NCBI RefSeq assembly: GCF_963667405.1
Contig: NZ_OY763408.1
Span: 186,001 to 250,000 of the forward strand
Length of the DNA stretch: 64,000 nucleotides
Reading direction: 5' to 3'
Origin: an uncultured Sphaerochaeta sp.
GTDB taxonomy: Bacteria; Spirochaetota; Spirochaetia; Sphaerochaetales; Sphaerochaetaceae
The stretch's first letter is position 1. Every line of letters begins with the position of its first letter. Below are positions 1-8,253 of the stretch, piece by piece. A program made the position numbers and the translations under genes. The notes beneath the pieces are model-generated. The model searched no databases. It saw only the letters and a program-made list of their open reading frames with translations, and was not told the origin of the DNA.

Positions 1-1
1 T

Positions 2-397
2 GAGGAAGAGCAGGAGGTGGGGGTCTCTCTGGTCAGGGAGCGCCTCCAGTACGGGGAGAAGTCTCTCTACTTCTTCCAGTTTGCCCAGCGTCAGGAAGAG
101 GTGGTCGGCTATACCTGTTTCGGGCCCATCCCGGGGACGCTGAACAGCTATGACCTCTACTGGATTGCCGTCGACCCAGCCTATCAGAAGCAAGGCATCG
201 GGTCCGTGCTGCTGGACGGTACGGAAGAGGAGATCAGAAAGCGGGGAGGCAAGCGTATCTACATCGAGACGAGCAGCAGCGAGCTCTACGTACCTACCCG
301 CAGATTCTATACCAGCCATGGCTATGCACTTGAGGCAAGCCTCGAGCACTACTACGCCCTTGGTGATGACAAGCTGATCTACGTAAAGGGATGGTGA
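2..397 (+). CDS. GNAT-family N-acetyltransferase, 5' end cut by window
   Basis: The reading frame is open to the left edge of the window (residues EEEQE precede the GTG at 17), so the true start lies outside. The visible 132 residues hold the acetyl-CoA-binding core of a GNAT fold: a beta-4 strand (YWIAVDPAYQ) followed by the pyrophosphate loop QKQGIGSVLL, then the C-terminal FYTSHGY motif. Family members acetylate amines of small molecules or proteins in the cytoplasm; the substrate cannot be read from the sequence. It lies 3 bases upstream of a second GNAT gene, probably co-transcribed with it. Confidence 0.85.
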   Translation, partial: EEEQEVGVSLVRERLQYGEKSLYFFQFAQRQEEVVGYTCFGPIPGTLNSYDLYWIAVDPAYQKQGIGSVLLDGTEEEIRKRGGKRIYIETSSSELYVPTRRFYTSHGYALEASLEHYYALGDDKLIYVKGW

Positions 398-400
398 GGT

Positions 401-862
401 ATGGATGCAATTACCATTGAAGTCTATGAGCATACCCTCGAAATCATCGACTATGAGGGGGTGCTTGACCTGTTTGGCGGCCAGCTGACCTTCATCGGAT
501 ACTCCCCAAGTCGGGGTGAAGTTGCCTCGGTGCTGGACAATGCCATGAAGCAGGGGAGCCGGTCGGTACTCTGGGTTGCCTACAGCCAAGAGCAAGCAGT
601 AGGCTTTGCTTTCGGCAATGTGTGCTGTGGCTTGGAGAGCGGGGGTGACTACCTGTGGCTCAATGAGCTGTATGTGTCGGAGAAGGCCCGCTTGCAGGGT
701 CTTGGCTCCCTCTTGCTTGAAACAGTGCGCTCCTGGGCCAAGCTGCGGGGATGTACCTATCTTGCCTTGGTGACCCACCCTTCCAATGTACGGGCACAGC
801 ATCTCTACCAAGAGGCAGGCATGGAGCTTGAGAACCTGGTCTGGGTTGATGCCTATCTCTGA
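401..862 (+). CDS. GNAT-family N-acetyltransferase
   Basis: A complete 153-residue single-domain GNAT protein. The strand LNELYVSEKARLQGLGSLLL carries the acetyl-CoA loop (R/Q-x-x-G-x-G/L), and RAQHLYQEAGM is the usual final helix-strand. It starts 3 bases after the preceding GNAT gene with a GAGG-like sequence overlapping that gene's stop. It is not closely similar to its neighbour outside the core, so the pair is not an obvious recent duplication. Its last 10 bases overlap the convergent ATP-grasp gene. Substrate unknown. Confidence 0.88.
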   Translation: MDAITIEVYEHTLEIIDYEGVLDLFGGQLTFIGYSPSRGEVASVLDNAMKQGSRSVLWVAYSQEQAVGFAFGNVCCGLESGGDYLWLNELYVSEKARLQGLGSLLLETVRSWAKLRGCTYLALVTHPSNVRAQHLYQEAGMELENLVWVDAYL

Positions 863-1788
863 TCGATGGCTCTCAGGACCAGACTCTCCACCATATCCCC
901 AAAGCTGAGATTCCACTCCTTCGCCAGATGGTAGAAGCCGTAGAACGAGGGGTTGGCATTCACTTCAAGGATGTAGGGACGATTACGCTCATCGACGCGG
1001 AAGTCGACCCGTGCATAGCCGCTGAGATCGAAGAGCCGTGCACACTGCTTGCTCAGGGTTGCCAGGTTTTCCAACAACTCCTTATCCTCTGCATCATGGG
1101 TGTATTTGGCCTCGATGTGCTCATAGCCATAGGTTTGTTCCGTCCATTTTGCATCATAGGTGATGATTTTCGCCCGTTGTCCATACTGGCTGAACACCCA
1201 CTCATAGGGGGGAAGGATGGTTGGATGATCGGCTTTTCCGTAGAGACAAACGGTGAACTCACGCCCGTCGATGTACTGTTCGGCAAAGAAGGGAAACCCA
1301 AACAGTTTCTGCTTTTCTGCAAGCACCGCTTCGACCTGTTCTCCCCTCACCAGGCACGACTCATCCAGACCCAGAGAAGCATCCTGGTTGGTTGCCTTGA
1401 TCAGATACATTCCTTCCGGATCCGAAGGGTCATAGGGTTTGGGGGTGGGTAGGCCTGCTTTGAGCAGAAGGGCTTTCGACAGCTGCTTGTCACCGGTCAC
1501 AAACAGGGTGGAATGCGTACAGCCGGTATAGCGCAGGCCCAGGTGTTCCAGAATACCTGCTCCCAGGTAGGAGAGGCTCTCCTCGTTGGGGGCTGAGTCC
1601 AGCAGGTTGAAGATGATGGCACTGTCATCAAGTTGCTCAAGTGCTTGCAGCGAGAAGGGAAGCAGACTGACCTCCCACCCTTTTGCCGCAAGGATTTCCC
1701 CAATCCAGGTGGCTTGGGTAAGGATGTCCAGGACGTCTTCAGGAGCGTTCTCTGGTATGGTGTTGTGGAGGATGATGACGTGGTGCAT
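853..1788 (-). CDS. D-alanine--D-alanine ligase-like ATP-grasp protein
   Basis: A 311-residue protein with the three-part ATP-grasp fold: an N-terminal Rossmann-like region (MHHVIILHN), a central ATP-lid region (YLIKATNQDASLGLDES), and a C-terminal metal site (GYARVDFRVDERNRPYILEVNANP, split here as ARVDFRVDE and ILEVNANP) with the Asp/Glu/Asn magnesium ligands. Length is normal for Ddl. The family ligates two amino acids with ATP, but this one sits away from mur genes and may be a Ddl paralogue with another substrate. No Shine-Dalgarno lies within 15 bases of the ATG; a promoter-like sequence ends 12 bases upstream. It converges with and overlaps the GNAT gene by 10 bases. Confidence 0.8.
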   Translation of the reverse strand: MHHVIILHNTIPENAPEDVLDILTQATWIGEILAAKGWEVSLLPFSLQALEQLDDSAIIFNLLDSAPNEESLSYLGAGILEHLGLRYTGCTHSTLFVTGDKQLSKALLLKAGLPTPKPYDPSDPEGMYLIKATNQDASLGLDESCLVRGEQVEAVLAEKQKLFGFPFFAEQYIDGREFTVCLYGKADHPTILPPYEWVFSQYGQRAKIITYDAKWTEQTYGYEHIEAKYTHDAEDKELLENLATLSKQCARLFDLSGYARVDFRVDERNRPYILEVNANPSFYGFYHLAKEWNLSFGDMVESLVLRAIDQR

Positions 1789-1800
1789 AACAATCAGCCC

Positions 1801-1829
1801 ATCATTCTCCTCCGCCCAACTCTTGTCAA
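1801..1829 (-). promoter_or_regulatory. putative sigma-70-type promoter of the ATP-grasp gene
   Basis: On the minus strand TTGACA (1824-1829) is followed after 17 bases by AATGAT (1801-1806). The start codon at 1788 begins 12 bases after the -10 hexamer, so the predicted transcript leader would be only a few bases long. The -35 is a perfect consensus match and the -10 a partial one. Confidence 0.45.
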
Positions 1830-1847
1830 GCCGAGAAGCCTCGGATT

Positions 1848-3275
1848 CTACAACTTCATGATGCTTTTGCCCTGTTCCTCAATGCTGAAGGAGCGTGAGG
1901 CAAAATCGGCATGGAGGGTGAGCTTGGTTTCTTCCGTTACCCAGCTGAGCGCCAGCTGTGCATCGTCCTCACACGTCTCCAGCACAAAGGTCCCGCTGAA
2001 GGCAGGATGGCTTGTCCTGAGCTCCATCAACAGCTTCAAAGCCTGTACGACCGGCCGCTTCTGCTCCTCCTCGATCTCCTCGATGCTGTAGTAGTGGCGG
2101 TTGATGTTTCTTCCTTCCCGACTCTCTTCCAGCAGCTTCAGGTCATTCCTGCCGGCCAGCATCCCCACGTAGTACACCTGCGGGGTGCCGGGGCTGAAGA
2201 ACTGTACTGCCCGGGCAACCAGATAGGCACGGTCATCATCACCAAGGGCACTGTAGTAGGTGCAGTTCACTTGGTAGATGTCCAGGTTGTTGTAGGCTTC
2301 GGAGCTGTAGATGCGTTTGACGTTTGCCCCACGCTCGTAGAGGTACTGCTGGGTTTTCTCAATCTCCTCGTCAGGAAGCAGACCGTAGACGTCCACTACC
2401 CCGATGCCGTCATGGGTGTCCAAGGTGGTGTACTGGTTTCTCGGGCAGATGGAGAACCAGTGCTTCAGGTAGGCTGTAGTGTTGAAGTACAGGGCATGAA
2501 GCATCAGAAGCGGCAGGGCGAAGTCATAGACGGGGAAGCCCTCCTGGGCAAGCTTGAGCTGGATGGAGTAGTGCTCATGGATTTCGGGAAGGACATCGGC
2601 CCCGTACGGTGCAACGATCTGCCTGCACTCATTGAGCAGCTTGCTGGTTTCCGGTTCCACGAAGAAGCAGTCGGTCTCGAGCTTCTTGATGGCGTAGGCA
2701 AAGGCATCGAGGCGGATGAGCTTCGCTCCCCTTGAGGCAAGGTGTTCCAGATTGTGCTTGAGGAAGGCTTTTCCTTCCTCGCTTTGGGTATCCAGGTCGA
2801 TCTGTTCCTCACTGAAGGTGCACCAGAGCTTTTTGGTCGAGCCATCTGCGAAGGTGAGGGTGTGGTAGGGGTCCTTGTTCTTGCGCTTGTAGATCTTGTC
2901 CACTTGCTCACGGGTCGGTTCCCCCCCAAAGAAGGCCTCATAGTCGATGAACAGTGCTTTCTTTGGCGATTGCGGTCCTTCCTGCAGGTACTCCTTGAGG
3001 TAGGGGCTCTTGCTGCTGATGTGGTTGATCATATAGTCGAAGACCAGGTCATAGTCAGCCGCAAGCGCTTGGATATCTTCCCAGCTTCCGAAAGCAGGAT
3101 CTACGCTTTCATAGTGAAGCGGCGCAAACCCCCTGTCGCCGGAAGAGGGGAAGAAAGGAAGCACATGGATGGAAGCCACAGCCTGTGCATAGTGGGTATC
3201 CAGAACGTCCTTGAGCTGCTTGAGGTCGGTTCCGAGGGAGTCGGGGTAGGTGATCAGTACAATGCCTTGTTTCAT
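1848..3275 (-). CDS. sucrose phosphorylase-like GH13 enzyme (subfamily 18 type)
   Basis: A 475-residue TIM-barrel glycoside phosphorylase, counting from ATG at 3275 (MKQGIVLITYPDSLG, matching the usual family N-terminus). An upstream GTG at 3317 is open but adds residues unlike the family. The nucleophile is Asp190 in LIRLDAFAYA and the acid/base Glu231 in VLPEIHEHY; DTHDGIGVVDV gives the third carboxylate region. The reaction is phosphorolysis of sucrose or a related glucoside to glucose 1-phosphate. GH13 subfamily 18 also contains sucrose-6-phosphate, glucosylglycerate and glucosylglycerol phosphorylases, so substrate is not certain. No transporter or regulator lies next to it. There is no Shine-Dalgarno before ATG. 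Confidence 0.9.
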   Translation of the reverse strand: MKQGIVLITYPDSLGTDLKQLKDVLDTHYAQAVASIHVLPFFPSSGDRGFAPLHYESVDPAFGSWEDIQALAADYDLVFDYMINHISSKSPYLKEYLQEGPQSPKKALFIDYEAFFGGEPTREQVDKIYKRKNKDPYHTLTFADGSTKKLWCTFSEEQIDLDTQSEEGKAFLKHNLEHLASRGAKLIRLDAFAYAIKKLETDCFFVEPETSKLLNECRQIVAPYGADVLPEIHEHYSIQLKLAQEGFPVYDFALPLLMLHALYFNTTAYLKHWFSICPRNQYTTLDTHDGIGVVDVYGLLPDEEIEKTQQYLYERGANVKRIYSSEAYNNLDIYQVNCTYYSALGDDDRAYLVARAVQFFSPGTPQVYYVGMLAGRNDLKLLEESREGRNINRHYYSIEEIEEEQKRPVVQALKLLMELRTSHPAFSGTFVLETCEDDAQLALSWVTEETKLTLHADFASRSFSIEEQGKSIMKL

Positions 3276-3284
3276 GGTATGCAT

Positions 3285-3313
3285 AGTATCAGATAAACAG
3301 AAGCGGAAGGCAA
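3285..3313 (-). promoter_or_regulatory. putative promoter of the sucrose phosphorylase gene, near-leaderless
   Basis: On the minus strand TTGCCT (3308-3313) is followed after 17 bases by GATACT (3285-3290). Only 9 bases separate the -10 from the family-supported ATG at 3275, so transcription would begin about 2-3 bases before the start codon. No ribosome-binding site is present. Confidence 0.45.
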
Positions 3314-3395
3314 TCACCGGCGATGGGGAAATGGGTCAGCTCATTGTCGCCATAGGCTGCATTTTGCTGTATACTCATCAGGTCGAGGAAGGTGT

Positions 3396-3794
3396 ATGAA
3401 ACAGATTGTCGTTGCAGCAGCACTCATCATCAAGGATGGGAACGTGTTTGCGGCACAGAGAAAGGATAGCGGGGATCTTGCCAAAAAATGGGAGTTTCCC
3501 GGAGGGAAGCTGGAAGCGGGTGAGTCCGGAGAAGAAGCCATCGTACGGGAGATCAGAGAAGAGCTTTCTGCCAAGATAGCGGTGACGGGGTACCTGATGA
3601 CGGTCGAGCATACCTACCCGGCCTTCCACATCACCATGCATGCCTACCTCTGTGAACTGGAAGCTGGGGATTTGGTGCTTTCCGAGCATCTGGACAGCCG
3701 TTGGCTGGGTCCGGATGAACTGTACGATGTAGACTGGGCTGCAGCAGACCTTCCCATCGTCGAGCGGGCCAAGGCTCTGTTGGCCAACCGATGA
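3396..3794 (+). CDS. MutT-type Nudix (d)NTP pyrophosphohydrolase
   Basis: A 132-residue single-domain Nudix hydrolase. The Nudix box runs from Gly37 to about residue 59 (GKLEAGE then REIREEL), with the catalytic Arg51-Glu52 and Glu55-Glu56; the usual late Gly is Ser58. The N-terminus (MKQIVVAAALIIKDGNVFAAQR) is that of the MutT/CTP-pyrophosphohydrolase group that hydrolyses (d)NTPs, often oxidised or modified ones. A GAGGAAGG ribosome site precedes the ATG. Its stop overlaps the helicase start by 4 bases (ATGA), so the two proteins are translationally coupled and probably function together. Confidence 0.92.
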   Translation: MKQIVVAAALIIKDGNVFAAQRKDSGDLAKKWEFPGGKLEAGESGEEAIVREIREELSAKIAVTGYLMTVEHTYPAFHITMHAYLCELEAGDLVLSEHLDSRWLGPDELYDVDWAAADLPIVERAKALLANR

Positions 3795-6706
3795 ACAGCC
3801 TCAGCTCGGAGTTCCTGCTCAAAAGTCTGAAGACGGGCTTTGTGGATGACACGGTAGCCAGCTCGGATGCCTACCGTCCCGATCTGGTGCTGAACAGACC
3901 GCCACACCAGAAGGTGCTCTCTGCACTTGTCAATGAGCTGGAGACCTGTACGTTTTTCCAATTCTCCGTTGCCTTCATCACCTTGGGAGGCTTGGTCCAG
4001 CTTCATCAGGCCCTCCTTGATGCAGAGGGGAGGGGAGTGAAGGGACAGATTCTCACCTCAGACTACCTGAATTTCACTGAAGCGGATGCGCTTGAGGCCA
4101 TTGGGCGGCAATACCCCCATATCGAGCTTCGCATCGCAATGGGTGAGCCCTTCCACGCAAAGGGATACGTCTTTACCCACCCAAGCCACGTAACCTTCAT
4201 TGTTGGCAGTTCGAATATCACCGCACATGCGCTTGCCCGCAACTGTGAATGGAATGTGCGTTTCCACGCACTCAGCACGGGGGAGTTCTCCCACAAGATG
4301 CAAGACGAGTTTGCTCAGATTTGGTCTCAGGCACGGGAAGTTGATGCTCTTTGGTTGGGCCACTACCGCACCATCCAGCAGAGTACTGCGTGGCAACGGA
4401 ATCTCAGTCATGTCGGCAGTGCAGAAGAGCCGGAGGAGACCCAGGAGGAGATCATCCCCAACTCGATGCAAAGGGAAGCATTGCAAGCTCTGGCAGATTT
4501 GCGCATGCAGGGAAAGCGCAAAGCACTGCTGATCTCGGCTACCGGGACGGGCAAAACCTATCTCTGTGCCTTCGACGTGCAGGCGGTGCGTCCAAAGCGC
4601 TTTCTCTTCATTGTCCACCGCGAACAGGTCGCCCGTCGCTCGATGGAAAGTTTCCAAAAGATTTTGGGAACGGACATCGAAATGGGAATGCTCGGCTCGG
4701 GAAACAAGACCCCTGCTCCCTATGTGTTTGCCATGATCCAGACGCTCTCCAAGAGCGAGGTGCTTTCCCAGTACCCATCAGACCATTTTGACTACATTGT
4801 GGTTGATGAGGTGCATCACAGTGGGGCGAACTCCTATCGTAAGGTGCTTGATCACTTCTCCAGTGCGTTCCTGCTGGGTATGACGGCAACGCCAGAGCGC
4901 AGCGATGGGTTTGACATCTATGACCTCTTCGACCATACGGTTGCGTATGAGATACGGCTCAAGCAGGCTCTGGAGGCAGACCTGCTCTCTCCCTTCCACT
5001 ACTTTGGGGTCAAGGACCTGAGCATTGATGGCAAGATGGTGGAGGATGCAACAGCCTTCTCCACGCTGGTTGCTCAGGAGCGGGTTCTGCGAATCGGCGA
5101 AGTGCTGGAGCGCTATTCGCTGAAAAAGGAGAACCGGAGGGGCCTGATCTTCTGCAGCAGGGTGGATGAGGCCCATGAGTTGTCGGATAAGCTCAATGTA
5201 TTGGGCTATAGGACACGTGCCTTAAGTGGTCAGGATGATGATGAGACCCGTACCAAGGTGCTCGATGCGTTGGCTTCAGACCGAAGTGATCACTTGCAGT
5301 ATGTGCTTGCCGTCGATATTCTCAATGAGGGCATCGACATCCCCATCCTGAACCAGATTGTCATGCTCAGGCCAACCCAGTCAGCCATCGTTTTTGTCCA
5401 GCAGCTCGGGAGGGGACTGAGGAAGTTTGCGGGCAAGAAGTTTGTGACGGTCATCGATTTCATCGGCAATTACAAGAACAGTTTTCTCATTCCCGTCGCC
5501 TTGTTCGGTGCCTACACCTACGAGAAAGATTCTCTGCGCCGTTACCTTACCGGGGGCAGTCTCGGTATCCCCGGGGTATCCACGATCAACTTCGAGAAAA
5601 TAGCGAAAGAGCAGATCTATGCATCCATCAATACAGCAAACTTCTCACAGCTGGCCTTCCTCAAATCAGAGTATCAGAAGATGAAGGTACGGTTGGGCAG
5701 AATTCCGACCATGATGGATTTCACCAAGACGGATGCCGTATCTGCCCTGCTGTTCATTGAGAGGGCAAAAAGTTATCGCCACTTTCTCCAGAAAGTGGAG
5801 AAAACCCTCCCCCCTCTTTCCCTTCAGCAGATGCAGAGCCTGCTGTTCCTCAGCAAGATCCTTGCAAAAGGGTTGCGACCCTATGAGTCGATCATTCTGA
5901 ATCTTTTGCTGACAGAGGGTGATCGGGTTTTCTCGTTGGATGATGTGCGTACCTGCATCGCACAGACCTGCTCATCCTATGTGAGTGATGAGCAAGATCT
6001 CAATTCAGCACTTCGCATCCTCTCCAACGGCTTCTTCCGTGATCAGGACAAGGCCGATCATGGAAACCTGAGGTATGTGTCCATCAACGAGGAAATGATC
6101 GGGATGCATCCCGAGTTCAGAACGTTGCTCAATGAAGGGGAGGGCTATCGCAGGCATGTGGAAGACCTGCTCTCGTTCTCAGTTTTCCAATTCCAGGCGC
6201 GCGACCAAAAGAGCCGTCTTTCCCATGATCTCTATCTGTATGGCAAGTACACCAGATCTGAAGCCTTGCTGCTCCTGGGATGGGAGAAGGATATGGTTCC
6301 CCTGAACATCGGGGGATATGTCTACAACAAGGAGTTGCAGGTCTGTCCAATCTTCGTCACATTGGAAAAAGATGTAGCCTCCATCGACCCGGGCATCAAC
6401 TACAAGGATAGTTTTCTCACAGCCGAGGAGTTTGCTTGGGAGACAAAGCATGGACGTGACTTCAATTCTCCGGAAGTGAAGGCAATGGACAAGCAACAAG
6501 CGTTGGGTTTGCGTCTCCCTCTCTTCGTAAAGAAACATGATGATGAGGGGCATTCCTTCTACTACATGGGCGATATGACGTTCCTAAGGAAGGAGTTGCG
6601 GGAAAAGCTGACAGGTACGCGGGGAAACCGACCTATTGTTGCGATGTGGTTCAGGATGCAGAAGCGGGTAGAGGAGAGTTTGTATCGGTATCTGACAGGG
6701 GTTTGA
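3791..6706 (+). CDS. PLD-like/SF2 helicase/DUF3427 protein, putative defence or repair nuclease-helicase
   Basis: A 971-residue cytoplasmic multidomain protein. Residues ~25-200 form a phospholipase-D-like nuclease domain with one H-x-K motif (HAKGYVF) followed by the Ser-Asn strand (VGSSNITAHAL). Residues ~225-600 are a superfamily 2 helicase: Walker A SATGTGKTYL (~250), DEAH-type box VVDEVHHSG, motif III MTATPERSD, and C-terminal motifs GIDIP and QLGRGLRK. The remaining ~350 residues match the DUF3427 region found on such helicases. By family the protein is an ATP-dependent nucleic-acid translocase with a nuclease-like head. It is coupled to the Nudix gene by a 4-base overlap and lies beside an AbiE remnant, suggesting an anti-phage or genome-integrity role (inference). 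Its 3' end overlaps the antisense AbiEii remnant by 56 bases. Confidence 0.9.
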   Translation: MNSLSSEFLLKSLKTGFVDDTVASSDAYRPDLVLNRPPHQKVLSALVNELETCTFFQFSVAFITLGGLVQLHQALLDAEGRGVKGQILTSDYLNFTEADALEAIGRQYPHIELRIAMGEPFHAKGYVFTHPSHVTFIVGSSNITAHALARNCEWNVRFHALSTGEFSHKMQDEFAQIWSQAREVDALWLGHYRTIQQSTAWQRNLSHVGSAEEPEETQEEIIPNSMQREALQALADLRMQGKRKALLISATGTGKTYLCAFDVQAVRPKRFLFIVHREQVARRSMESFQKILGTDIEMGMLGSGNKTPAPYVFAMIQTLSKSEVLSQYPSDHFDYIVVDEVHHSGANSYRKVLDHFSSAFLLGMTATPERSDGFDIYDLFDHTVAYEIRLKQALEADLLSPFHYFGVKDLSIDGKMVEDATAFSTLVAQERVLRIGEVLERYSLKKENRRGLIFCSRVDEAHELSDKLNVLGYRTRALSGQDDDETRTKVLDALASDRSDHLQYVLAVDILNEGIDIPILNQIVMLRPTQSAIVFVQQLGRGLRKFAGKKFVTVIDFIGNYKNSFLIPVALFGAYTYEKDSLRRYLTGGSLGIPGVSTINFEKIAKEQIYASINTANFSQLAFLKSEYQKMKVRLGRIPTMMDFTKTDAVSALLFIERAKSYRHFLQKVEKTLPPLSLQQMQSLLFLSKILAKGLRPYESIILNLLLTEGDRVFSLDDVRTCIAQTCSSYVSDEQDLNSALRILSNGFFRDQDKADHGNLRYVSINEEMIGMHPEFRTLLNEGEGYRRHVEDLLSFSVFQFQARDQKSRLSHDLYLYGKYTRSEALLLLGWEKDMVPLNIGGYVYNKELQVCPIFVTLEKDVASIDPGINYKDSFLTAEEFAWETKHGRDFNSPEVKAMDKQQALGLRLPLFVKKHDDEGHSFYYMGDMTFLRKELREKLTGTRGNRPIVAMWFRMQKRVEESLYRYLTGV

Positions 6707-7016
6707 GGAAGCGTTTGCCAAAATGAGCAAAAACTTTGCAAAGTGCGCTGCCCCCAGCATATGGCAGAGCAAAATACATTTCCTGGGTCCCAGTCATACG
6801 TTGAAAAAGGGGGAGATCCATATCCTCAGAAAAACGATCCAAGCCATGGAAAATCCTGAGAGCAGTATCCCCATAAAAGGCTGCATGGGAAAAGAAATCT
6901 GTTTTTGAAAGGGTGTGAAGTGTCAATGCTTGGATTATTTCCTTGAGAGCATGTATTGCACTGATGTGGGTACCCAAGGCGTATGCGCTGAGCATCTTGT
7001 ATATTTCTTGATTCAT
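6651..7016 (-). pseudogene. truncated AbiEii/AbiGii nucleotidyltransferase toxin remnant
   Basis: The start ATG at 7016 overlaps the AbiEi stop (ATGA), and GAAGGAG lies upstream, as in a normal abiEi-abiEii operon. The N-terminal ~75 residues look like AbiEii (ALKEIIQALTL, then TALRIFHGLDRFSEDMDL, the nucleotidyltransferase motif I/II region). The usual Gly-Gly before this is Gly-Asp. After DMDLPLF the frame drifts into 45 unrelated residues and ends at 6651, inside the antisense end of the helicase gene. Intact AbiEii proteins are about twice as long; the later catalytic motifs are missing. I tried the two other frames across the T-run near 6805-6815: neither restores the family sequence, so this looks like loss of the 3' part rather than one frameshift. 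Toxicity is unlikely. Confidence 0.7.
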
Positions 7017-7600
7017 CTGTCTTCTTTCTCCTTCCAGCGAAGCAAGGTGTTGAGCGTAGTGCTGTGATAGAGTGGGACAAGCTCTTTGATGGTGGACCAT
7101 TCCAGTGCAAGAAGCTCAGAGCTATCCATTCTCAGATCTTCAAACAACAAATCGCTTATTGCTTTTCTGCTCGAAACTCCCCTGATCTTGTACAGAGTAT
7201 CGCAGAGAGCCTTTTCCTTGGTGGCAAGTCGAAAGCCATACCCAAGTTCTTGCTCTGGGCTCAAAGCCCAAGGAAAGACAGTCTCCGGTATATAGTGAAA
7301 ACTGTACCGGCCGAAGGGCGTGTCATAATACTTTTCCTTATTCAGCCGGAAACCAGCACTCATTATGGCAAACGCATGTTCCGGTATCATTTGGTAATAT
7401 GCCAATGCTGTTTCAAAGGAGATATAGCTGGGGCTGTATATCATGGAAGCTACGGGAAATTTGGGGTCATCATGGGATGTGCTGTATACTCCACGGCACA
7501 TTTGCAGGAGTTCCCCTTTCTTCAGCATCTGGGTAAGCTTTGCTTTTGGAGAGGCATAGTCTCTCAATTCATACATGACTATATCACGAGTCTTAAGCAT
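7013..7600 (-). CDS. abiEi: AbiEi-type antitoxin/transcriptional autorepressor (type IV TA)
   Basis: A 195-residue protein starting at ATG 7600, chosen because GGAGG lies 6 bases upstream; the longer TTG start at 7615 would remove this site. The N-terminal ~60 residues form the winged-helix region (KLTQMLKKGELLQMCRGVYS), and the central region (ISFETALAYYQMIPEHAF, then LATKEKALCDTLYK) is typical of AbiEi family antitoxins. AbiEi proteins repress their own promoter by binding inverted repeats and neutralise the nucleotidyltransferase toxin AbiEii. Here the toxin gene downstream is truncated, so this may be an orphan antitoxin that could still counteract an AbiEii brought in by another element (inference). 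Confidence 0.85.
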   Translation of the reverse strand: MLKTRDIVMYELRDYASPKAKLTQMLKKGELLQMCRGVYSTSHDDPKFPVASMIYSPSYISFETALAYYQMIPEHAFAIMSAGFRLNKEKYYDTPFGRYSFHYIPETVFPWALSPEQELGYGFRLATKEKALCDTLYKIRGVSSRKAISDLLFEDLRMDSSELLALEWSTIKELVPLYHSTTLNTLLRWKEKEDR

Positions 7601-7613
7601 TGTTACCTCCGAC

Positions 7614-7648
7614 AAGTATGATTATATCATACTTAGTGGAGATAACAA
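7614..7648 (-). promoter_or_regulatory. abiEi promoter with overlapping palindromic operator
   Basis: A perfect inverted repeat with 8-base arms, AAGTATGA (7614-7621) and TCATACTT (7627-7634), 5 bases apart, lies 13 bases before the abiEi start codon. On the minus strand it overlaps a consensus -10 TATAAT (7621-7626), preceded after 16 bases by TTGTTA (7643-7648). This is the arrangement expected for AbiEi negative autoregulation. Confidence 0.8.
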
Positions 7649-7708
7649 TAGGATTCAATTGGAGAGAGCATAAGCCAGACTGTCTTGATTCAGGACAATT
7701 GCAGACGC

Positions 7709-7732
7709 AAAAAAGGAGCCCTTCCGGGCTCC
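7709..7732 (-). terminator. rho-independent terminator of the RRM gene
   Basis: On the minus strand a 7-base-pair stem GGAGCCC/GGGCTCC with a 4-base loop is followed directly by six T residues. It lies 23 bases after the RRM gene stop codon. Confidence 0.9.
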
Positions 7733-7755
7733 CCTTGCTGCTGTGTTGTCGGTGA

Positions 7756-8043
7756 TTAATACCTGTTGTTGTAGGAAGGTCTGCGTTCGGTTCTTTCTTT
7801 TGCGATTGCTTCGTTGACCCTGAGGTTTCTGCCGTCGAGGTCCTGGCCATCGAGCTGGCTGATAGCAGCAACAGCTGCGCTGTCATCCTGCATCTCAACA
7901 AAGGCAAAGCCCTTGGGACGATTGGTGTCGCGATCGAAAATGATCCTTGCGCTCATTACTTCGCCATACTGTGCGAAAAGTGAATAGAGGGCTTCCTCGG
8001 TGGTCTGGTAGCTCATGTTTCCAACATAGATTTTTTTTGCCAT
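7756..8043 (-). CDS. RRM-domain RNA-binding protein
   Basis: A 95-residue protein that is one RNA recognition motif plus a short basic tail. RNP2 is KIYVGNM (residues 4-10) and RNP1 is KGFAFVEM (residues ~44-51); the tail (ERTERRPSYNNRY) is rich in Arg, Tyr and Asn. Bacterial proteins of this type (cyanobacterial Rbp and relatives in spirochaetes and other phyla) bind single-stranded RNA and are often cold-responsive. AAGGA precedes the ATG, a strong terminator follows, and the gene stands alone with a long upstream leader region of about 150 bases, compatible with post-transcriptional control. Confidence 0.93.
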   Translation of the reverse strand: MAKKIYVGNMSYQTTEEALYSLFAQYGEVMSARIIFDRDTNRPKGFAFVEMQDDSAAVAAISQLDGQDLDGRNLRVNEAIAKERTERRPSYNNRY

Positions 8044-8202
8044 GATAATTTCCTTGCGCAGGTCTTTGCCTGCTTTCTGTGGGTGTCTTAGGAGTTTGGT
8101 ACAGTTTGGATCGATTACCCGTCAGAAGTGCATGGAACAACAGCAGCATGGCGACAAAGATAGGATCGGGAACAAAAAGGAACTCAACGTCTAAGCTCCT
8201 TC

Positions 8203-8231
8203 AGCGTAGGTGGTATTGGATAAATAGTCAA
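8203..8231 (-). promoter_or_regulatory. possible promoter of the RRM gene with long leader
   Basis: On the minus strand TTGACT (8226-8231) is followed after 17 bases by TACGCT (8203-8208). This would give a leader of roughly 150 bases ahead of the RRM gene. The -10 match is weak, so this is tentative; no other clear feature was seen in 8044-8253. Confidence 0.3.
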
Positions 8232-8253
8232 TGCACTGGCAAGAAATCGTACC

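Noticed and set aside
6780..6830. Single frameshift explaining the AbiEii truncation
   Set aside because: Reading the other frames across the T-run gives either an early stop or sequence unlike the family, so simple frameshift repair does not restore the toxin.
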